Shown: in pieces, positions 1 to 7,225 of the stretch | Position numbering within the stretch: the stretch's first letter is position 1 | Layout: each line of letters begins with the position of its first letter | Assembly (NCBI GenBank): GCA_964558445.1 | Contig: CAZLEA010000040.1 | Location: forward strand, 1 to 13,751 | DNA length: 13,751 nucleotides | Reading direction: 5' to 3' | Origin: CAYXVJ01 sp964558445 | GTDB lineage: Bacteria > Bacillota > Clostridia > Saccharofermentanales > Fastidiosipilaceae | The notes under the pieces: generated by a model | What the model was told of the DNA's origin: nothing | Databases searched by the model: none | Seen by the model: the letters and a program-made list of their open reading frames with translations, nothing else | Position numbers and translations under genes: made by a program

Positions 1-632
1 GGATTCACCTGCAAGCGATCAATTAGATAGGTCCAATCCTCGGCATATGAATCTGCAGTGGCCCAGCTCTGCGATACTTCGCCCACAGTCTTAGCGGTAC
101 CGGCCAGATAGACGAAGTGTCTCGGATCGATCGGCTCCTCAAGCGGGTAACCGTCTTGACCGGCATAGAGCGCCAGGTGTTCGTAGTGGGCTCGTATCCC
201 CTCTTCCCAAGATGAGAATCGCTGATGCGCATCCGCATCGTAGTCGTCGCCTCCGCCGGACGTCTTCAGCCCACAGGGATTCATATAGGTTTCATCCAGC
301 ACACCGCCGAACTTCGCGAATCCGGTCTCTAGCGCAGCCTGCGTATAGGCGACCACCGGATCAACCCCGTACTCCGCAGCCAATTCCCAATAGATCGGTG
401 CCAAGGACATGAATAGTTTGTTCGCACCGTTTCGTTTAGCCCAGCCCTCAGCTTGTTCAAGCGTCGCCGTAGCATCGGTGAGAACGAGCTTGTCGTAGTC
501 TCGTACAACGGGCGGCAGTGGCTCTTCCGGTGGATGCGACTTGATATAAGAACGAAGCAGAACGGCACCCGCCAAGAGGACAAGTGAGATCAGTAGGATG
601 GTGAGGATGCGCGCACGCTTGTTTCCAGTCAT
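1..632 (-). CDS. Membrane-anchored glucosaminidase (LytG/FlgJ-like peptidoglycan hydrolase), 3' end off window
   Basis: A minus-strand frame opens with ATG at 632-630 and runs without a stop for 210 codons to the left edge, so the C-terminus is missing. Residues about 7-26 form one hydrophobic helix (ILTILLISLVLLAGAVLL), suggesting a signal anchor with the rest outside the cell. A short Pro/Glu linker follows. From about residue 70 the protein matches the glucosaminidase fold (PF01832, GH73-like), which cuts beta-1,4 bonds between N-acetylglucosamine and N-acetylmuramic acid. The segment YTQAALETGFAKFGG carries the expected catalytic Glu102, followed by a 'YMNPCGLK' motif (compare N-x-F/Y-G-[IL]-K in the family) and 'SWEEGIRAHYEHLALY'. 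A likely role is cell-wall remodelling. No good Shine-Dalgarno precedes the ATG, so the exact start is uncertain. It is divergent from the DUF554 gene and has no evident link to the sugar locus. Confidence 0.85.
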   Translation of the reverse strand, partial: MTGNKRARILTILLISLVLLAGAVLLRSYIKSHPPEEPLPPVVRDYDKLVLTDATATLEQAEGWAKRNGANKLFMSLAPIYWELAAEYGVDPVVAYTQAALETGFAKFGGVLDETYMNPCGLKTSGGGDDYDADAHQRFSSWEEGIRAHYEHLALYAGQDGYPLEEPIDPRHFVYLAGTAKTVGEVSQSWATADSYAEDWTYLIDRLQVN

Positions 633-731
633 ATTACTTGTTGCCCCAAATTGATTGTATTCACGGCTATCCTGCCGCTCCATTCATTCTAGCCGAGATT
701 CTGTAGTTAATCATTTATTTGCGATTAATTG

Positions 732-740
732 TGTTATGAT
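732..740 (+). promoter_or_regulatory. Extended -10 promoter for DUF554 gene
   Basis: TGTTATGAT fits the extended -10 pattern TGnTATAAT with one mismatch in the hexamer. No convincing -35 lies 16-18 bp upstream, as is common for extended -10 promoters. Transcription would begin near 747 and give a leader of about 26 nt before the ATG at 773. A very similar element (TGTTATCAT, 3785-3793) precedes the acetyltransferase gene. Confidence 0.4.
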
Positions 741-757
741 TTGCAACAAACTTGAGT

Positions 758-764
758 GAAGGAG
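758..764 (+). promoter_or_regulatory. Ribosome binding site fixing the DUF554 start at 773
   Basis: GAAGGAG lies 8 nt before ATG 773. The in-frame TTG at 752 lies upstream of this site and would place the site inside the coding region, so the ATG is preferred. Confidence 0.7.
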
Positions 765-772
765 ATGTCGCT

Positions 773-1468
773 ATGATCGGAGCCCTCGTAAATACGCTTG
801 CCGTCTGTATCGGTAGCCTAATCGGATTATTGTTGAAGAAGGGCATCCAAGAACGCTTCGTATCCATCATGCACCAAGCACTCGGACTCAGCACAATCTG
901 CATCGCGATCCTGGGCATGATCAAGGGCGAGAACGAGCTCATCATCATACTCTCTGTCGTTATCGGTGCCCTGATAGGCGAGGCCGTGCGGATGGAGGAC
1001 CGTTTCAACGGTCTGGCGGATCGCCTAGGCAGGCTATTGGTCAGAGGAGACGCGGAGCAAGGCTCACTCGTGCTCGGCTTCACGACGGGTACCATCTTCT
1101 TCTGCATCGGATCGATGGCGATCGTCGGTTCGCTGCAGAGCGGCTTGCAGGGCGATCACAATATGATCTACGCCAAGTCGCTACTGGACTTCATCACGTC
1201 CATCATCTTCGCCTCGACGATGGGCATCGGCGTCATGTTGTCGGCCGTATCTATCCTAGTCTTCCAAGGCAGCATCGTGCTCTCCGCCCAGTTCCTCGCG
1301 CCGTTCCTCAGCGATTCCATCATCAACAATATGGTAGCCGCAGGCTCTGTCCTCGTATTCGCGATCGGCTTGAACCTCGCCCTGAAACAGAAGATCAAGG
1401 TATCGAATCTGCTGCCGGCGGTGTTCCTGCCGCTCGTGTTCGGCTTGGTGGCGGGCTTGTTCGGCTGA
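773..1468 (+). CDS. DUF554 family membrane protein (YdfK/YqgA type)
   Basis: This 231-residue, very hydrophobic protein starts MIGALVNTLAVCIGSLIGLL, the usual N-terminus of the DUF554 family (PF04474). It has about six or seven membrane segments (roughly residues 3-21, 36-52, 57-75, 102-124, 140-172, 188-204 and 213-230), with a charged cytoplasmic loop after 'VVIGALIGEAVRMEDRF'. Later glycine-rich motifs (TTGTIFFCIGSMAIVGSL; STMGIGVMLSAVSIL) are also typical. The length fits the family (about 225-240). Its biochemical role is not established; a transport function is only a guess. It has its own promoter and ends 32 bp from the convergent aldo/keto reductase stop, so it is a single-gene unit. 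Confidence 0.85.
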   Translation: MIGALVNTLAVCIGSLIGLLLKKGIQERFVSIMHQALGLSTICIAILGMIKGENELIIILSVVIGALIGEAVRMEDRFNGLADRLGRLLVRGDAEQGSLVLGFTTGTIFFCIGSMAIVGSLQSGLQGDHNMIYAKSLLDFITSIIFASTMGIGVMLSAVSILVFQGSIVLSAQFLAPFLSDSIINNMVAAGSVLVFAIGLNLALKQKIKVSNLLPAVFLPLVFGLVAGLFG

Positions 1469-1473
1469 GCGGT

Positions 1474-1495
1474 CCCGCAGGTTTAGCTAAGCGGG
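1474..1495. terminator. Weak hairpin between convergent genes
   Basis: CCCGC (1474-1478) can pair with GCGGG (1491-1495) across a 12-nt loop in the 32-bp gap between two convergent stop codons. There is no T-tract on either side, so it is at best a weak bidirectional terminator. The call rests mainly on position. Confidence 0.25.
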
Positions 1496-1500
1496 TCGAC

Positions 1501-2514
1501 TTACGTCGCAATCACACCGTCTACATCCCAGAGGTCTTGCCAATCGCTTGCACCGTCCCATAAGAAGACCTGGCCCTTGATTAAGCGGTTATTGCGGTCT
1601 GCTTGCTTGAGCAGTGCCATATCCTCATCACTGAGCTGCACATCGATCACGCTCTCAAGATTATTCTCGTACTTGACCGGATCGATCGAGAACGGAATCG
1701 GGATGGCTCCCAATCTTACGGCCCAAGACAGACAGATCGCTGCCGGATGGACGCCATGTCTGTTTGCTACTTGGACGACCTCGGGCAGTTCCATATCCAC
1801 CACATCTTCTGCGGATTTGTCGCGCTCGGGGCGACTCGGACTACCTAGCGGGCTGAAACCGATCGGCCGTATGTCGTTTGCCAAGTAATACGAGAGCAGT
1901 TCAGGCTGTTGGAAGCCCGGGTGTAGCTCCATCTCGGCGAGTACAGGGCGTATGCGACACAGCGGTAGGACTGCCTCCAGCTTCGCGATCGTCATATTCG
2001 ACATGCCAATACTTCGCGCAAGCCCCAAGTCCACGAGCTCTTCTAACTCGTGCCATGTCGCCATGAAGCGCTCAACGGAGAAGGGCTTGGAATCCGGATT
2101 TCGACTATCTCCGGATGCCCCGGGTGCGTGGTAATTCGGGAACGGCCAGTGGAGGAAGTAAGTATCCACGTAATCGAGCTGTAGATCCGCGAGGCTCTGT
2201 TTGCAAGATGCCAGAACTCTACCGGGCCCGTGCGCATCGTTCCAGACCTTGGATGTCACGTAGAGCTCGTCTCTCGTGACGACGCCGTCCCTCATAGCCT
2301 CCGCGAACACCTGCCCGATCCGATCCTCGTTGCCATAGACGGAAGCGCAGTCAAACAGGCGATAGCCGCTGCGAATTGCGCCGGCCACGGCCTCTGCGAT
2401 CTCTTCTGGTCCATACTTGTCGGAGCCGAAGGTCCCCATGCCAGTTGCCGGGATCACTTGACCGCCGGCGAGTGTGAACTGTGCTAGCTTACTCGTATCG
2501 ATTCTGTTTGTCAT
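1501..2514 (-). CDS. Aldo/keto reductase (NADP-dependent aldehyde/aldose reductase type)
   Basis: This 337-residue protein spans the full AKR (beta/alpha)8 barrel. All four catalytic residues are visible: Asp55 and Tyr60 in LFDCASVYGNED, Lys89 in YVTSKVWN and His122 in YFLHWPFP. The signature 'GLARSIGMSNM' and the C-terminal 'IPIPFSIDPVKYENNLE' cofactor region are also present, the latter with altered Lys/Arg positions relative to the usual IPKS motif. Such enzymes reduce aldehydes or aldoses with NAD(P)H in the cytosol. The start at 2514 is chosen over ATG 2529 because only it has a Shine-Dalgarno. It lies 84 bp downstream of the zinc dehydrogenase on the same strand, probably in one transcript. 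Together they could interconvert an aldose and a ketose through a polyol; this is inference and the substrate is unknown. Confidence 0.9.
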   Translation of the reverse strand: MTNRIDTSKLAQFTLAGGQVIPATGMGTFGSDKYGPEEIAEAVAGAIRSGYRLFDCASVYGNEDRIGQVFAEAMRDGVVTRDELYVTSKVWNDAHGPGRVLASCKQSLADLQLDYVDTYFLHWPFPNYHAPGASGDSRNPDSKPFSVERFMATWHELEELVDLGLARSIGMSNMTIAKLEAVLPLCRIRPVLAEMELHPGFQQPELLSYYLANDIRPIGFSPLGSPSRPERDKSAEDVVDMELPEVVQVANRHGVHPAAICLSWAVRLGAIPIPFSIDPVKYENNLESVIDVQLSDEDMALLKQADRNNRLIKGQVFLWDGASDWQDLWDVDGVIAT

Positions 2515-2519
2515 AGAAA

Positions 2520-2524
2520 CTCCT
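2520..2524 (-). promoter_or_regulatory. Ribosome binding site fixing the aldo/keto reductase start
   Basis: AGGAG on the minus strand lies 5 nt before ATG 2514. The upstream in-frame ATG at 2529 has no comparable site and would place this site inside the coding sequence. Confidence 0.65.
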
Positions 2525-2598
2525 GTCATCCGATCGTTATCATCAGGCTGCTGTCATCTGATCCCGGTGGGTCGGCGTCACGTGGGGGGGGTAGATGC

Positions 2599-3651
2599 TT
2601 AGTCGAATACGACGGCGACTTTGCCACAATTACCGTCTGCCATCAGTGCGAACGCCTCTGCTGCTTCCTCGAGCTTGAATGTATGCGTGACCAGCTCATC
2701 CGGGTGAATCCCCCAGCGCACGATTCGCTCGACCAGATCCTCCATCTTCCAGATGCTGGTGACCCAACTGCCGTAGATGCTCTTCTGGCCGTGGATGATA
2801 TCCGGGCTCGGGTTGAAGTGAACCGCACCGCCCTCACCGATAAACGCGATCTTCCCCCACTCTCTGGTGGCACGGATGGCAAGCTGTCTGCCGGCATCGC
2901 TGGCACTCGTGTCCACGGCCTTCTCGACGCCGCGCCCTCCCGTGAGCCTGCGGATCTCATCTTCCGCCGTCTCGTCTGCCATCAACACATGGTCTGCGAG
3001 GCCTAGGCTCTTAGCTAACTCGATTCTCGCCTCGGAGCGCTCGACACCGATCAGGAGATTCGCCCCCATGGCCTTGGCAAGCTGAAGCGTGGCGAGACCC
3101 ACGGGCCCGAGACCGACAACGAGTACGGCATCATTACCGGACACGCCGATCTTCTCCAGGCCCTCGTACGTTGTCCCGAAGCCGCAGGCGATCTGTGCGC
3201 CATCGACGTAGCTGAGCTCATCGGGCAACGAAACCAGGTCCTTCTCCTCCGCGAGGATAAACGGCGCCATCCCGCCATCTCGCTGCCAACCGTAGGCCTT
3301 GCGGTGCTCGGACGAGCAGGAGATCATGAAACCCATGCGACAATCATGGCAGACGCCGCAGCCGGAGATGTGATAGACGATCACGCGATCGCCAACCTTG
3401 AAGCGTTTCATGCCGGGGCCCACCGCCTCGATGATACCGCAGGGCTCGTGACCACCAATCTTACCGGGGATATAACCCTCCGCGCCTTGGCCCGTATGCT
3501 CGCGATAAATTGCACGGATATCGCTACCGCAGATCGTCGTCGCCTTCGTACGGATTAGTACTTCACCGTGACCGGGCGTGGGGATCAGGAATTCATGTAG
3601 TTCAACCGTGCTGTTACCGGGCAGCACCGCACCCATCATCTTCTCTGACAT
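2599..3651 (-). CDS. Zinc-dependent medium-chain alcohol/polyol dehydrogenase (sorbitol/threonine dehydrogenase-like)
   Basis: This is a full-length MDR-family dehydrogenase of 350 residues. Catalytic zinc ligands are seen at Cys41 (ICGSD), His68 and Glu69 (GGHEPCG). The structural zinc lobe has Cys98, Cys101, Cys104 and Cys112. The Rossmann motif GLGPVG is at 180-185, and Glu204 at the end of the second strand (IGVERS) favours NAD(H) over NADP(H). It should oxidise a secondary alcohol or polyol to a ketone in the cytoplasm; the exact substrate cannot be read from sequence. The start at 3651 is supported by a purine-rich site. The longer frame up to 3729 would translate the promoter repeat and is rejected. 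It is the first gene of a unit with the aldo/keto reductase, driven from the 39-bp tandem repeat region. Confidence 0.9.
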   Translation of the reverse strand: MSEKMMGAVLPGNSTVELHEFLIPTPGHGEVLIRTKATTICGSDIRAIYREHTGQGAEGYIPGKIGGHEPCGIIEAVGPGMKRFKVGDRVIVYHISGCGVCHDCRMGFMISCSSEHRKAYGWQRDGGMAPFILAEEKDLVSLPDELSYVDGAQIACGFGTTYEGLEKIGVSGNDAVLVVGLGPVGLATLQLAKAMGANLLIGVERSEARIELAKSLGLADHVLMADETAEDEIRRLTGGRGVEKAVDTSASDAGRQLAIRATREWGKIAFIGEGGAVHFNPSPDIIHGQKSIYGSWVTSIWKMEDLVERIVRWGIHPDELVTHTFKLEEAAEAFALMADGNCGKVAVVFD

Positions 3652-3652
3652 A

Positions 3653-3663
3653 CCTCGTCCTCT
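3653..3663 (-). promoter_or_regulatory. Ribosome binding site of the zinc dehydrogenase
   Basis: The minus-strand run AGAGGACGAGG is purine-rich, with AGAGGA about 6 nt before ATG 3651. It favours this start over the far upstream in-frame ATG at 3729. Confidence 0.5.
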
Positions 3664-3684
3664 CTTCCCTTCGATTTCGTTTCG

Positions 3685-3698
3685 GAACGAATTTGTTC
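3685..3698. promoter_or_regulatory. Candidate operator, copy 1
   Basis: GAACGAATTTGTTC is a 14-bp palindrome with one imperfect pair. It sits just downstream of the predicted start of transcription from the -10 box at 3710-3715, a position suited to a repressor. No cognate regulator is identified in the window. Confidence 0.55.
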
Positions 3699-3709
3699 TC
3701 TTGACCTGA

Positions 3710-3715
3710 ATTATA
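3710..3715 (-). promoter_or_regulatory. -10 box for the dehydrogenase operon, copy 1
   Basis: The minus strand reads TATAAT exactly. The -35 region at 16-18 bp spacing is poor and is covered by the second palindrome, so this may be an activator-dependent or weak promoter that is blocked when a regulator binds. Confidence 0.45.
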
Positions 3716-3723
3716 CCGTATCG

Positions 3724-3737
3724 GAACAAATTTGTTC
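3724..3737. promoter_or_regulatory. Candidate operator, copy 2 (perfect palindrome)
   Basis: GAACAAATTTGTTC is its own reverse complement over all 14 bp. It lies 39 bp from copy 1 and overlaps the -35 zone of the proximal promoter. The half-site spacing (GAAC-N6-GTTC) is 2 bp longer than the Gram-positive LexA box, so it is more likely the site of another dimeric regulator. Confidence 0.6.
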
Positions 3738-3748
3738 TCTTGACCTGA

Positions 3749-3754
3749 ATTATA
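3749..3754 (-). promoter_or_regulatory. -10 box for the dehydrogenase operon, copy 2
   Basis: This is a second exact TATAAT on the minus strand, duplicated with the 39-bp unit, again without a clear -35 element. Either copy could serve as the start point. Confidence 0.4.
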
Positions 3755-3784
3755 CCGTATCGGATCGAATCTCGGGTTTAGCTG

Positions 3785-3793
3785 TGTTATCAT
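3785..3793 (+). promoter_or_regulatory. Extended -10 promoter for acetyltransferase
   Basis: TGTTATCAT fits TGnTATAAT with two hexamer mismatches and no obvious -35. It would start transcription near 3800, about 75 nt before the ATG. Confidence 0.3.
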
Positions 3794-3873
3794 GGCCGAT
3801 AGCAGAAATACGCGAAGCTATAAGCTGAGCAACACACTGCAACTATTTGCATAATCAAGTTAAGAAGGATCCC

Positions 3874-4262
3874 ATGTTAAGAACACTCAGAGAAGAAGAT
3901 TTCGACAAGTTATACGACCTGATGGAACGAAGTTTCCCCCTAGACGAATACAGACCCTATGATCTACAGAAGGCGCTGCTGGAGAACCCCTACTACACGA
4001 TCTACACGCGCTACGGAGACGAAGGGGCGATCGAAGCGTTTATCACGATATGGGAATTCGCTGCCTTCTCCTTTATCGAGCACTTCGCGGTGAATCCGCT
4101 CTATAGAAACGACGGTATCGGCGCCAAGGTGCTGGCCGATCTGCGCGAGCTCATGGGCCAGAAACCGATCTGCCTCGAAGTCGAGCACCCGACAGATGAG
4201 CTCAAGACGAGGCGTATCGGCTTCTATGAGCGAAACGATTATCATCTAAACGACTATCCCTA
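3874..4262 (+). CDS. GNAT-family N-acetyltransferase, 3' end lost in assembly gap
   Basis: There are 129 complete codons before the N-run. The protein begins MLRTLREEDFDKLYDLMERS, a typical GNAT beta1-alpha1 start. Acetyl-CoA-binding motif A is visible as 'AVNPLYRNDGIGAKVL', with R78-x-x-G81-x-G83 contacting the pyrophosphate, and a motif-B-like 'RRIGFYERNDYHLNDYP' precedes the gap. Related proteins are about 170-180 residues, so some 40-50 residues are missing. The start at ATG 3874 has AAGAAGG 5 nt upstream; the TTG at 3847 has none. The acetyl acceptor is unknown. The frame that appears to continue past the gap is only the antisense of the beta-galactosidase gene and is not part of this protein. 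Confidence 0.8.
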
Positions 4263-4362
4263 NNNNNNNNNNNNNNNNNNNNNNNNNNNNNNNNNNNNNN
4301 NNNNNNNNNNNNNNNNNNNNNNNNNNNNNNNNNNNNNNNNNNNNNNNNNNNNNNNNNNNNNN
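4263..4362. other. Assembly gap (100 N)
   Basis: Exactly 100 N, the usual placeholder for a gap of unknown length. It hides the 3' ends of two convergent genes. By family lengths these need about 130 nt (acetyltransferase) plus about 180 nt (beta-galactosidase), so the true gap is probably more than 300 nt. Confidence 0.95.
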
Positions 4363-6204
4363 GAACTTCGTCTGTGCGATGCCAAGCTCTGTTACGAGCT
4401 CGCCATAGAACTTGCGGAGGAAGTCTACCGATGCCTTGGCCGCAATGTAGTGTCCGACACCCTCACCGTAGTTGTTACGCGTGAGAACCGGCATACCGGC
4501 GTAGAAGTCGTGTGCATAGACAGCCAGCACGTCTGCGCCCTCCGGATGTACGAGCTCGCAGAGTTCGGTGAGCTTGTAAGTGTCACCGGAATCCAGCATC
4601 TTCATCTCGTTGGACTGATGGTCGAACAGCGCGTCGATCTCCTCGCGGCGGATGCCGAAGACTTCGTTTAGGCCTTCTGCCGGCAGCGTGCCGAGGTAGA
4701 CGAGGTCGTTTGCGTTGACGATACCGCCCATGTAGGTGAAGACCAGGTGACCGCCCTTCTTAACGAAGTCCTTGAGCTTGGTCGGGAAGCCGTCACGCAG
4801 CATATAGAGCATGGGGGCGACGACGAGCTTGTAGCCGTCGAGGCTGTCCACTTCGGAGTCGACGAGGTCGACGTTGATGCCGCTCTCACGGAAGTAGCGA
4901 TAGTGCTCGTAGAAGGTATCCTCGTAGTGGATACCGCTGTTGCGCGGTCCGCGGGTGTCGTTTAGCGCCCAGCGATTCTCCCAGTCATAGACCATGGCTA
5001 CGTCACTTCGGACGTTCGAGCCCTGTAGCTCGCTCATGGCCTCGAGGCGATTACCCAGTTCCTTGACCTCGAGGAAGACGCGGTCGTCGTTACGACCCGA
5101 GTGGTCGACAACGGCGCCATGGAACTTCTCGGAGGAACCACGGCTCTTGCGCCACTGGAAATACTGGACGGAATCCGAGCCGTGGGCGACAGCCTGTAAG
5201 GACGACAAGATGTGCATGCCCGGGCGCTTCAAGCGGCTAACCGCCTGCCAGTTCGTCATGCTGGGCGTGCTCTCCATCAGGAGGAAGGGCTCGCGCTTCA
5301 CCGAGCGCATCACATCGTGGCACATGGCCGTGTAGACGGCTACGCGATGCGGCGAGCGATCGTCATCTGCATGCCACTGCGGGTAGGCGTCCCAGGAAAC
5401 AATGTCCAGCTCCTTACCAAACTTGAAGTAATTCAAGCCCTCATAGAAGCTCATCAGGTTCGTCGTGATGGGGATGTCCGGATTCACGGCGTGGACAGCT
5501 GCGATTTCGTGCTTCATGAAGTCGATCGTCTGGTGCGTCGTGAAGCGCTTCCAGTCGAGCGTCAAGCCATGCACGTCGGTATCGGCGTGGTCGAACGGCG
5601 GGTGAATCTGATCCCACTCCGTGTAGGTGTGGCTCCAGAAGTGTGCCCAGTACTCGTGGTTCAACTTGTCCAGCGTACCGTACTTCTCCTTCAGGAATTC
5701 ACGGAAGGCTGAGATGCAGTGATCACAGAAGCAAGTACCGTTATACTCGTTTGAGACGTGCCAGAGAATCACACCCGGGTGATCGGCAAGCTTCTCGGCA
5801 AGCAGCGTGTTGATCTGTGCGATCTTCTCGCGATAGACGGGGCTTGTGTAGCAGTGATTGTGTCTGCGACCGGGGAGGTCACGGCGACCGTTGCTTGCGA
5901 CGCGGCGAATCTCCTCGTACTTGTTACTCATCCAGTTGGGCTTCGCCGCACTGGCGGTAGCGAGCATGGTATACACACCTGCCTCATAGAGCTTGTCGAC
6001 AAGTTCGATCAGCCAGTCGAAGTCATATACACCCTCTTCGGGTTCCAGCTTCGCCCAGCCGAACATAGGCATAGAGACACAATTAACGTTGGCTTCCTTC
6101 ATCAATTCGATGTCTTGGGCCAAGACCTCAGGATAGTCGAGCCATTGGTCCGGGTTATAGTCCGCACCATGCATCAAACGAATACGATCGGGGATGAATC
6201 TCAT
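4363..6204 (-). CDS. GH42 beta-galactosidase, C-terminus lost in assembly gap
   Basis: There are 614 codons from ATG 6204 to the gap edge. The start MRFIPDRIRLMHGADYNPDQW is typical of family GH42, which hydrolyses terminal beta-D-galactosides. The acid/base is Glu153 (WHVSNEYNG) and the nucleophile Glu311 (FLLMESTPSMTNW). Cys118, Cys158, Cys160 and Cys163 form the zinc-binding cluster known from Thermus GH42 enzymes. The catalytic barrel is followed by a trimerisation-type domain (about 385-600: 'VAMVYDWENRWAL', 'KKGGHLVFTYMGGIV'). The small C-terminal domain of about 60 residues is missing. There is no signal peptide, so it should act in the cytoplasm on imported sugar. AAAGGAG lies 11 nt before the ATG. 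It is the last gene of the transporter unit, 97 bp after the second permease. Confidence 0.92.
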
Positions 6205-6225
6205 AAGTATATAAACTCCTTTGGT

Positions 6226-6281
6226 TATTCCCTAATATCATACTTCATCTAGATCCGAAATATATAACAACTTCGGGAATA
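6226..6281. repeat. Spaced inverted repeat before beta-galactosidase
   Basis: TATTCCC (6226-6232) and GGGAATA (6275-6281) are 7-bp inverted arms 42 nt apart in the leader of the beta-galactosidase gene. They could be an operator pair or a weak RNA fold; the length is short enough for chance. One TGAAG-N4-ATAT word (minus strand, 6235-6247) lies between them. Confidence 0.25.
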
Positions 6282-6301
6282 GCTTGTCTTATTCTCTTGG
6301 C

Positions 6302-7216
6302 TTAACCCTTGACCGAACCGACCATGATACCGGTTACGAAGTGCTTCTGTACGAAGGGGTAGAGCATCAAGACAGGCAGTGAGGATACGATGATGACGCC
6401 GTACTTGATCGTCTGAGCGATACGATACATCTCTTGGAGCATGTCCGGATCCGTGATATCGGCACTGACCGATTGACCGAGGATCAAGATATCTCTGAGG
6501 ATCAGCTGCAGCGGGTAGAGCGTCGTCTTGTTCACATAGATCAAGGCGTTGAAGAAGCTGTTCCAGTGCGAGACCGCATAGTAGAGCACCATGATGGCGA
6601 TGATCGGCTTGGCAAGCGGCATGACAATCGAGCCGAAGAAGCGCGGGATACTACAACCATCTACTTCGGCAGCTTCTTGCAATTCCAGCGGCAGCGTGTT
6701 CACGAAGTACGTGCGGGTCAGGATCAAGTTGAAGACCGAGAACGAGCCGAGCACCATCAGTACATAGGGCGTATCCACCAGTTTCAGGCTCTGTACCAGT
6801 AGGTAAGTCGGAATCAGACCACCGGAGAAGAAGCGGGTGAACATCAGCATCTTCATGATGAAGCCGCGACCGAGCATGTCCTTCCTGGAGAGGGCGTAGC
6901 CGGAGGGAATCGTGAGGATGAGGGCCAGGAGCGTACCGAAACCTGTGTAACGAATCGTATTATAGTAGCCGACGCCGATGCGCTTGTCGCGGAAGATGTA
7001 TTTGAACCCGTCCAGGGAGACGTCACGGGGCATGAGGATCACGCGGCCGGAGCTGACAAGTTCGGGGTTACTAATCGATGCGATGACGACGAAGTACAGG
7101 GGGTACAAGATGGTCAGGGCAATCAGAGCGACGATCGAGTAGACCACGACGTCGAAGACGATATCGGAGGGCATGCGTTTGACGCGGATGGATTTGGTTC
7201 TTGATTTGGTATTCAT
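6302..7216 (-). CDS. ytcP: Carbohydrate ABC transporter permease, YtcP/UgpE-MalG type
   Basis: This 304-residue inner-membrane protein has about six helices (first about 24-47). The EAA loop that docks the ATPase is at 181-200: EAAEVDGCSIPRFFGSIVMP. It ends in 'FVQKHFVTGIMVGSVKG', the characteristic tail of YtcP-type permeases that pair with LplB. It forms the channel together with the neighbouring permease. It starts only 9 bp after that gene's stop, with a GTAGGGGTG site, so the two are translationally close. The symbol denotes family membership, not a proven orthologue. The sugar is not determined by sequence; the adjacent GH42 gene suggests a galactoside. Confidence 0.92.
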   Translation of the reverse strand: MNTKSRTKSIRVKRMPSDIVFDVVVYSIVALIALTILYPLYFVVIASISNPELVSSGRVILMPRDVSLDGFKYIFRDKRIGVGYYNTIRYTGFGTLLALILTIPSGYALSRKDMLGRGFIMKMLMFTRFFSGGLIPTYLLVQSLKLVDTPYVLMVLGSFSVFNLILTRTYFVNTLPLELQEAAEVDGCSIPRFFGSIVMPLAKPIIAIMVLYYAVSHWNSFFNALIYVNKTTLYPLQLILRDILILGQSVSADITDPDMLQEMYRIAQTIKYGVIIVSSLPVLMLYPFVQKHFVTGIMVGSVKG

Positions 7217-7225
7217 ACTACACCC

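Larger units (their letters stand above)
3682..3759. repeat. Tandem 39-bp duplication of a promoter/operator module
   Basis: Positions 3682-3720 and 3721-3759 are head-to-tail copies of a 39-bp unit with one mismatch (G3689 versus A3728). A decayed 11-bp start of a third copy follows at 3760-3770. Each unit holds a 14-bp palindrome and, on the minus strand, a perfect TATAAT. It lies between the divergent dehydrogenase and acetyltransferase genes and probably controls the former. Confidence 0.9.

Noticed and set aside
715..1107. Minus-strand ORF overlapping the DUF554 gene
   Set aside because: It has low-complexity composition typical of an antisense shadow and no recognisable motifs; the plus-strand gene is a well-known family.
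3652..3729. N-terminal extension of the zinc dehydrogenase from ATG 3729
   Set aside because: It would translate the operator repeat, lacks a ribosome site, and the family normally begins near the ATG at 3651.
3724..3737. LexA/SOS box at the GAAC...GTTC palindrome
   Set aside because: The Gram-positive LexA site is GAAC-N4-GTTC; here the half-sites are 6 bp apart, and the controlled genes are not DNA-repair genes.
3740..3745. TTGACC as a plus-strand -35 box for the acetyltransferase
   Set aside because: No -10 hexamer lies at 16-18 bp spacing; the better candidate is the extended -10 at 3785-3793.
3847..4671. One long plus-strand gene spanning the first N-run
   Set aside because: Only the part before the gap is acetyltransferase. 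The part after it is the antisense of the beta-galactosidase gene, joined by a chance open frame through the Ns.
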